From: Coffea arabica
Taxonomy: Eukaryota; Streptophyta; Magnoliopsida; Gentianales; Rubiaceae
Direction of reading: 5' to 3'
Assembly (NCBI RefSeq): GCF_036785885.1
Contig: NC_092326.1
Coordinates: forward strand, 40,138,287 to 40,202,286
Length of the DNA: 64,000 nucleotides
The notes under the pieces were generated by a model. The model was not told the DNA's origin. It made no database searches and saw nothing but the letters and a program-made list of their open reading frames with translations. Each line of letters starts with the position of its first letter. Positions within the stretch are counted from its first letter, which is position 1. This document shows positions 60,301 to 64,000 of the stretch, in pieces. A program made the translations under genes and the position numbers.

Positions 60301-62789
60301 AATATCTTGGTAAGTTTGATAAAAAAATCTAATGAAAGAATTTTCTTGGAATATTGCGAGAATATGAGAGGTTTTAGAGTTTATAATCGAAGGTCTCTAG
60401 TTATAGAGGAAACTACACATATTACTTTTGATGAATCTAAAAGTGATATTTTCAAAAGTTGTGGTAAGGATGATAATGCAGATGTTGAAAAATGACTAAA
60501 GAAGCTCACAATCAATGACCAAGACACTACTTCACCAGAAAATGACTCAAAAAAAGATAATACTCAAGACAGTCCAGTACTAGAAGACAATGACAAAGAT
60601 GTTAGTACACCTAAGATCTTTCAAGAGCTTGAAAATTTGTTCAAAATCATCCTAAGGAACTCAACATTAGTAATCTATCAGAGAAGGTCAGAATTCGTTC
60701 CTCTTCTAAACGATTGATGGATAATTTTGCATTAGTCTCTCATTTTGAACCCAAAAGTGTTGTTGATACCTTGAAAGATGAAAACTGGATTTTTGTTATG
60801 GAAGAGGAACTAAATCAATTTGAAAGAAACAAAGTCTGGACATTAGTTGAAAGACATCAAGATCATCCTATCATTAACACAAAGTGGGTCTTTAGCAATA
60901 AAATTAATGACAAAGGTGTGGCAGTAAGGAATAAGACCAGACTTGTAGTAAAGGGATATGCTCAAGAAGAAGAAATAAATTTTGATAAAACATTTGCACC
61001 TATAGCTAGGTTATAGTCAATTAGGATGTTTTTGGCATTTGCATGTTTTAAGAATTTTAAATTATTTCAAATGGACGTTAAAAGTACTTTCTTAAATGGT
61101 TTTATTGATCAAGAAATACATGTTGATCAATCTCCTGATTTTGAAAATGAAATTTATCCTAATCATGTGTTTAAACTCTGAAAAGTTTTGTAAGAATTAA
61201 AACAAGTTCCCAGAATTTGGTATGAACGCTTAAGTAATTTTGTGATTAAAAATAGTTTTAAAAGAGGTATTGTAGATACTACTCTTTTCACTAAACAAAA
61301 TTCACATGATCTTTTAATTGTGCAAATATATGTGGATGATATTATATTTTGTACAACTAATGAGAACTTGTACAAGAATTTTTCCACAATTATGCAAAAA
61401 GAGTTTGAAACGAGTATGATGTGAGAGTTAAATTTCTTCCTTGAGTTTCAAGTGGTTCAAATCCGAGAAGGAACATCTATTAATCAAGCAAAATATACCA
61501 ATGATCTACTCAAAAGGTTTGGAATGGAAGATTCAAAACAAGTTGGAACACCTATGTATACATTTACCAAGCTTGACAGGGAAGAAAAAGGTACAAAAGT
61601 TGATGAAAAGAAATATAGAGATATGATTGGTCGCTTGCTTTACTTAACTGCCAGTAGACCTGATATCATGTTTGCGATGTGCTTGTTTGCTCGTTTTCAG
61701 TTCTGTCCAAATGAATCTCATTTAAATGCGGTAAAAAAATTCTTAAATATCTCAAAGGAACTTTGAATTTTTGCCTATAGTATCCTAAGTGTCATGAATT
61801 TCCTTTATGTGGATTCTCGGATGCAGATTTTGGTGGTTGTAGGATAGATAGAAAAAATACAACGAGTATATGTATCTTTCTTGGAAACTGCTTAATATCT
61901 TGATTTAGTAACAAGCAAAATGCTATTTTGTTGTCTACAACTAAAGCGGAATATGTTGCCGTCGGTACTTGTTGTACTCAATTATTGTGGATGAAAAACA
62001 CGTTGAATGATTTTGGATTAATGTATGATTGTGTGCCTATGTATTTTGATAACACTAGTGCCATAAATTTGACAAAAAATCCCATTCAACATTTTAGGAA
62101 ACAAAGCACATAGACATAAAGCATCATTTTATTCACGATCTTGTCCATAAGGGTGAAATTTGTATTCAATATATCTGCTTAAAAGATCACATTGTTGATA
62201 TTCTCACAAATGCCCTATCACTAGATCAATTTGTGTCTTTGAGAACAAAATTGGGCGTGTCAGAAAAGAATATATTCGAAAAATTCTCCGATCACTTCTT
62301 ATCGGACGTCCGATGTGATAGAACGGACGTCCGACAGTATTCTTGATCATTTTTCCAGAAAGTTCTGGTTTGAACGGATGTGTCGAACGCTCTATTTCGT
62401 TCGGCCGTCCGACACTCAAAAATTACATCTTATAAGGAAGTCCTCTGTGGCATTCAATTCATTCTTACTCTTTGTCTCGGACGCAACTCTTCATATTCTC
62501 TCACATTCAAAATTTAAATTCATCTCTTTTCGGATTAAGTTCCAAGAAATTACTCTAACCGACACCATTACATTCCTATTGTGCGTTTTATTACTCATCA
62601 TAACTTCTCTCAACTGCCAACTATACTATAAATTTCAATTCTTACCCGAAACCCTAACCACTCAAATTCACTCTCTGTGGATGGTTCAAGCATCTGTTGT
62701 AGTTCATACTGCACTTTTCATTTTTTGATACTCATTTGCATTACACTCCACAACAAAAAATACACTGTATTGCAATCATAGTGAGGATT

Positions 62790-64000
62790 AGAGGAGGATC
62801 TGTGCGTGCCGAACGCATCTTCAGGCTTAGAGATGAAGAGGATGAAGACGTTTAGGTTATCGAACCTTCCACAAAATCACCCAAAAAGAGATCTGGAACT
62901 CGTGGTAGAAAAAAGAATCAGTCTGCAAAGAAGAAGCAGATTGCTCAAACTAGAGAGCCATCTGATGAACCATTTGCTGAACAGATAGAGGAGCATCAAA
63001 CTGAAGAGCATCCAATCAGTGGCAGTGAAAAAGAACTGGAACGGCTCACCAATGCAGACACATCCGTTACAAAATTACCCAGGAAAGGAAAAAAAACTGC
63101 CAAAAGGTAGAGGATGGCTTAACCTAAGGAAAGGCAAACTGCCCCTGCAGAAAAAAATGCTGGAGAACAGCAAACTACTGAACCATCTACCAGGAAGTCA
63201 CCAAGAACATGGTCTGATGTCCAGAATACTGTGCCAACTGCTCAACGCAGTGGAAAGAAAAAGCGTCATGCCAATGAGCAACATGACATTCAAACTGCAG
63301 AGGAACCTACCCTCCTGCTCAGGTTCATTGATGATGATGCCAGACAAAAGTTCGAATGGATCTCGCATAAAAGTTTCATCACTCAGATGACCATTATCCA
63401 TTACGAATTTCGTAAACTTGACCTTGAATCTGTTCTCAACCTTTTTGAATTCCAAAAATGGACCCATCTTCTGACCATTCCAAACACATACTATTCTGAT
63501 ATGCTTCATCAATTCTTTATCAACTTTAGAAAAGGAATATCACACATAGATCTTGTTTCACGTGTCAATTCTGTTAACATAGAGGTGAACCCTGACATTG
63601 TTAATACTGTTTCGAAAACCAAAATTAAAAATGGTTTAAAAGAAAAAATTGCAAACTTCTTTTCATATAAAGAATTTTCTTCTGCATATCATCATTTTCA
63701 TATTGCTAAATTTGATGACCTATTTTCAAACTCATTTTAATACTCCTGTTGAGGCGAGATTGGAGAATCTAAGTCCTCAAAACTTGATCATCTTTAGTAT
63801 AATACTCCTGTTGATCCCTACTGATGGTCATAGGACTGATGCAAATAAAATGGAGTTTTACCTGTTCTATTGCTTTCTTGAAAAAATCAGAATTAATTTT
63901 AGTTTTGTTATGTGCAAATTCTTGCTCAAAATCAGCACTGGTAGCCGTAGGAAACTTTTCTATGAAAAATTTCTAACTCCTACCTTTGCTCATCTTGAAA
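62790..64000 (+). other. Env-like / Transposase_32-type region of the Sirevirus-like element
   Basis: Lys/Arg/Glu-rich low-complexity sequence (GRKKNQSAKKK) is followed by a folded-looking domain (ARQKFEWISHKSFITQMTII, FEFQKWTHLLTIPNTYYSDM) similar to the putative plant transposon protein domain found after pol in Sireviruses. It continues to the window end. Fossil, with breaks. Confidence 0.5.

Larger units (their letters stand above)
56300..64000 (+). mobile_element. Sirevirus-like Ty1/copia fossil with post-pol env-like region, incomplete in window
   Basis: A probable 5' LTR (about 56300-57349) ends at CA, followed by a Met-tRNA-type primer-binding site TGGTATCAGAG (57352-57362). Parts in order: gag (about 57406-58480, with PPMFNGSNYVSWKEMM and a CFECGQPGHYASKC knuckle), protease (DSGCSRHM, about 59200), integrase (about 59560-60100), reverse transcriptase (about 60700-61750), RNase H (to about 62240). 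After a spacer comes a Lys/Glu-rich and Transposase_32-like region (from about 62790 to the window end). Coding sequence after pol in a copia element is a Sirevirus feature. TCGGACGTCCGA palindromes occur in the LTR (56446) and after pol (62302). The pol is broken at many points. The 3' LTR lies beyond the window. Confidence 0.8.

Noticed and set aside
1-64000. tRNA, rRNA, miRNA hairpin, CRISPR or biosynthetic cluster
   Set aside because: No tRNA cloverleaf, rRNA text, long perfect hairpin precursor, spaced repeat array or set of linked pathway enzymes was seen on reading both strands; a covariance-model scan would be needed to exclude small RNAs.

Overview
This is nuclear DNA from a flowering plant. 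Genes are split by short GT..AG introns in AT-rich sequence. The proteins belong to plant families (DUF538, DUF616/TOD1-like, MX-type dynamin DRP4C, OXA2-type insertase with TPRs), and the window carries plant L1 LINEs, Ty1/copia and Ty3/gypsy elements, hAT, Stowaway and Tourist-like elements. A eudicot is likely, perhaps an asterid, but I cannot name the species. Exon maps come from reading frames, GT/AG boundaries and remembered family sequence; nothing was aligned.

Positions 1-27 kb are gene-bearing. A minus-strand two-helix membrane protein (1-1868, running off the left edge) shares a divergent promoter region with a small plus-strand DnaJ-type cysteine-rich protein (3242-4032, 106 aa). 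Next come a 14-exon OXA2-type YidC/Oxa1/Alb3 insertase with C-terminal TPRs (minus, 6432-14308, 561 aa), a single-exon DUF538 gene (minus, 15133-15576), and a four-exon DUF616/TOD1-like gene (plus, 19170-22304, 453 aa). Two broken dynamin copies follow: one lacks the P-loop (24060-25829) and one keeps only the C-terminal stalk/GED part (26673-27205).

Positions 27-41 kb are a block of insertions: a CTCGAG-rich repeat, a decayed hAT, a full-length but broken L1-type LINE (minus, 29597-35768, 19-bp target duplication), and a young Ty1/copia element (35948-40328, 305-bp LTRs, TGGCC duplication) sitting inside a Tourist-like MITE. A Stowaway MITE (40802-41062) follows. The only complete dynamin gene, DRP4C-like (41990-43993, 667 aa), lies just beyond, so the insertions now separate it from its two broken relatives.

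Positions 44-64 kb are mostly mobile DNA: a LINE 3' fragment, a 1,022-bp non-autonomous hAT carrying a 215-codon open frame (possibly a captured gene piece), a frameshifted relic of an acidic host protein, a Ty3/gypsy fossil on the minus strand, a second gypsy 3' end on the plus strand, and a Sirevirus-like Ty1/copia fossil (from about 56.3 kb past the window end) with a post-pol env-like/Transposase_32-type region.

The host genes do not form a pathway. I found no convincing undescribed system. The most unusual items are the dynamin cluster with a long open P-loop-less copy, the gene-carrying hAT, and the Sirevirus-like element with CGGACGTCCG palindromes at both ends of its coding region.
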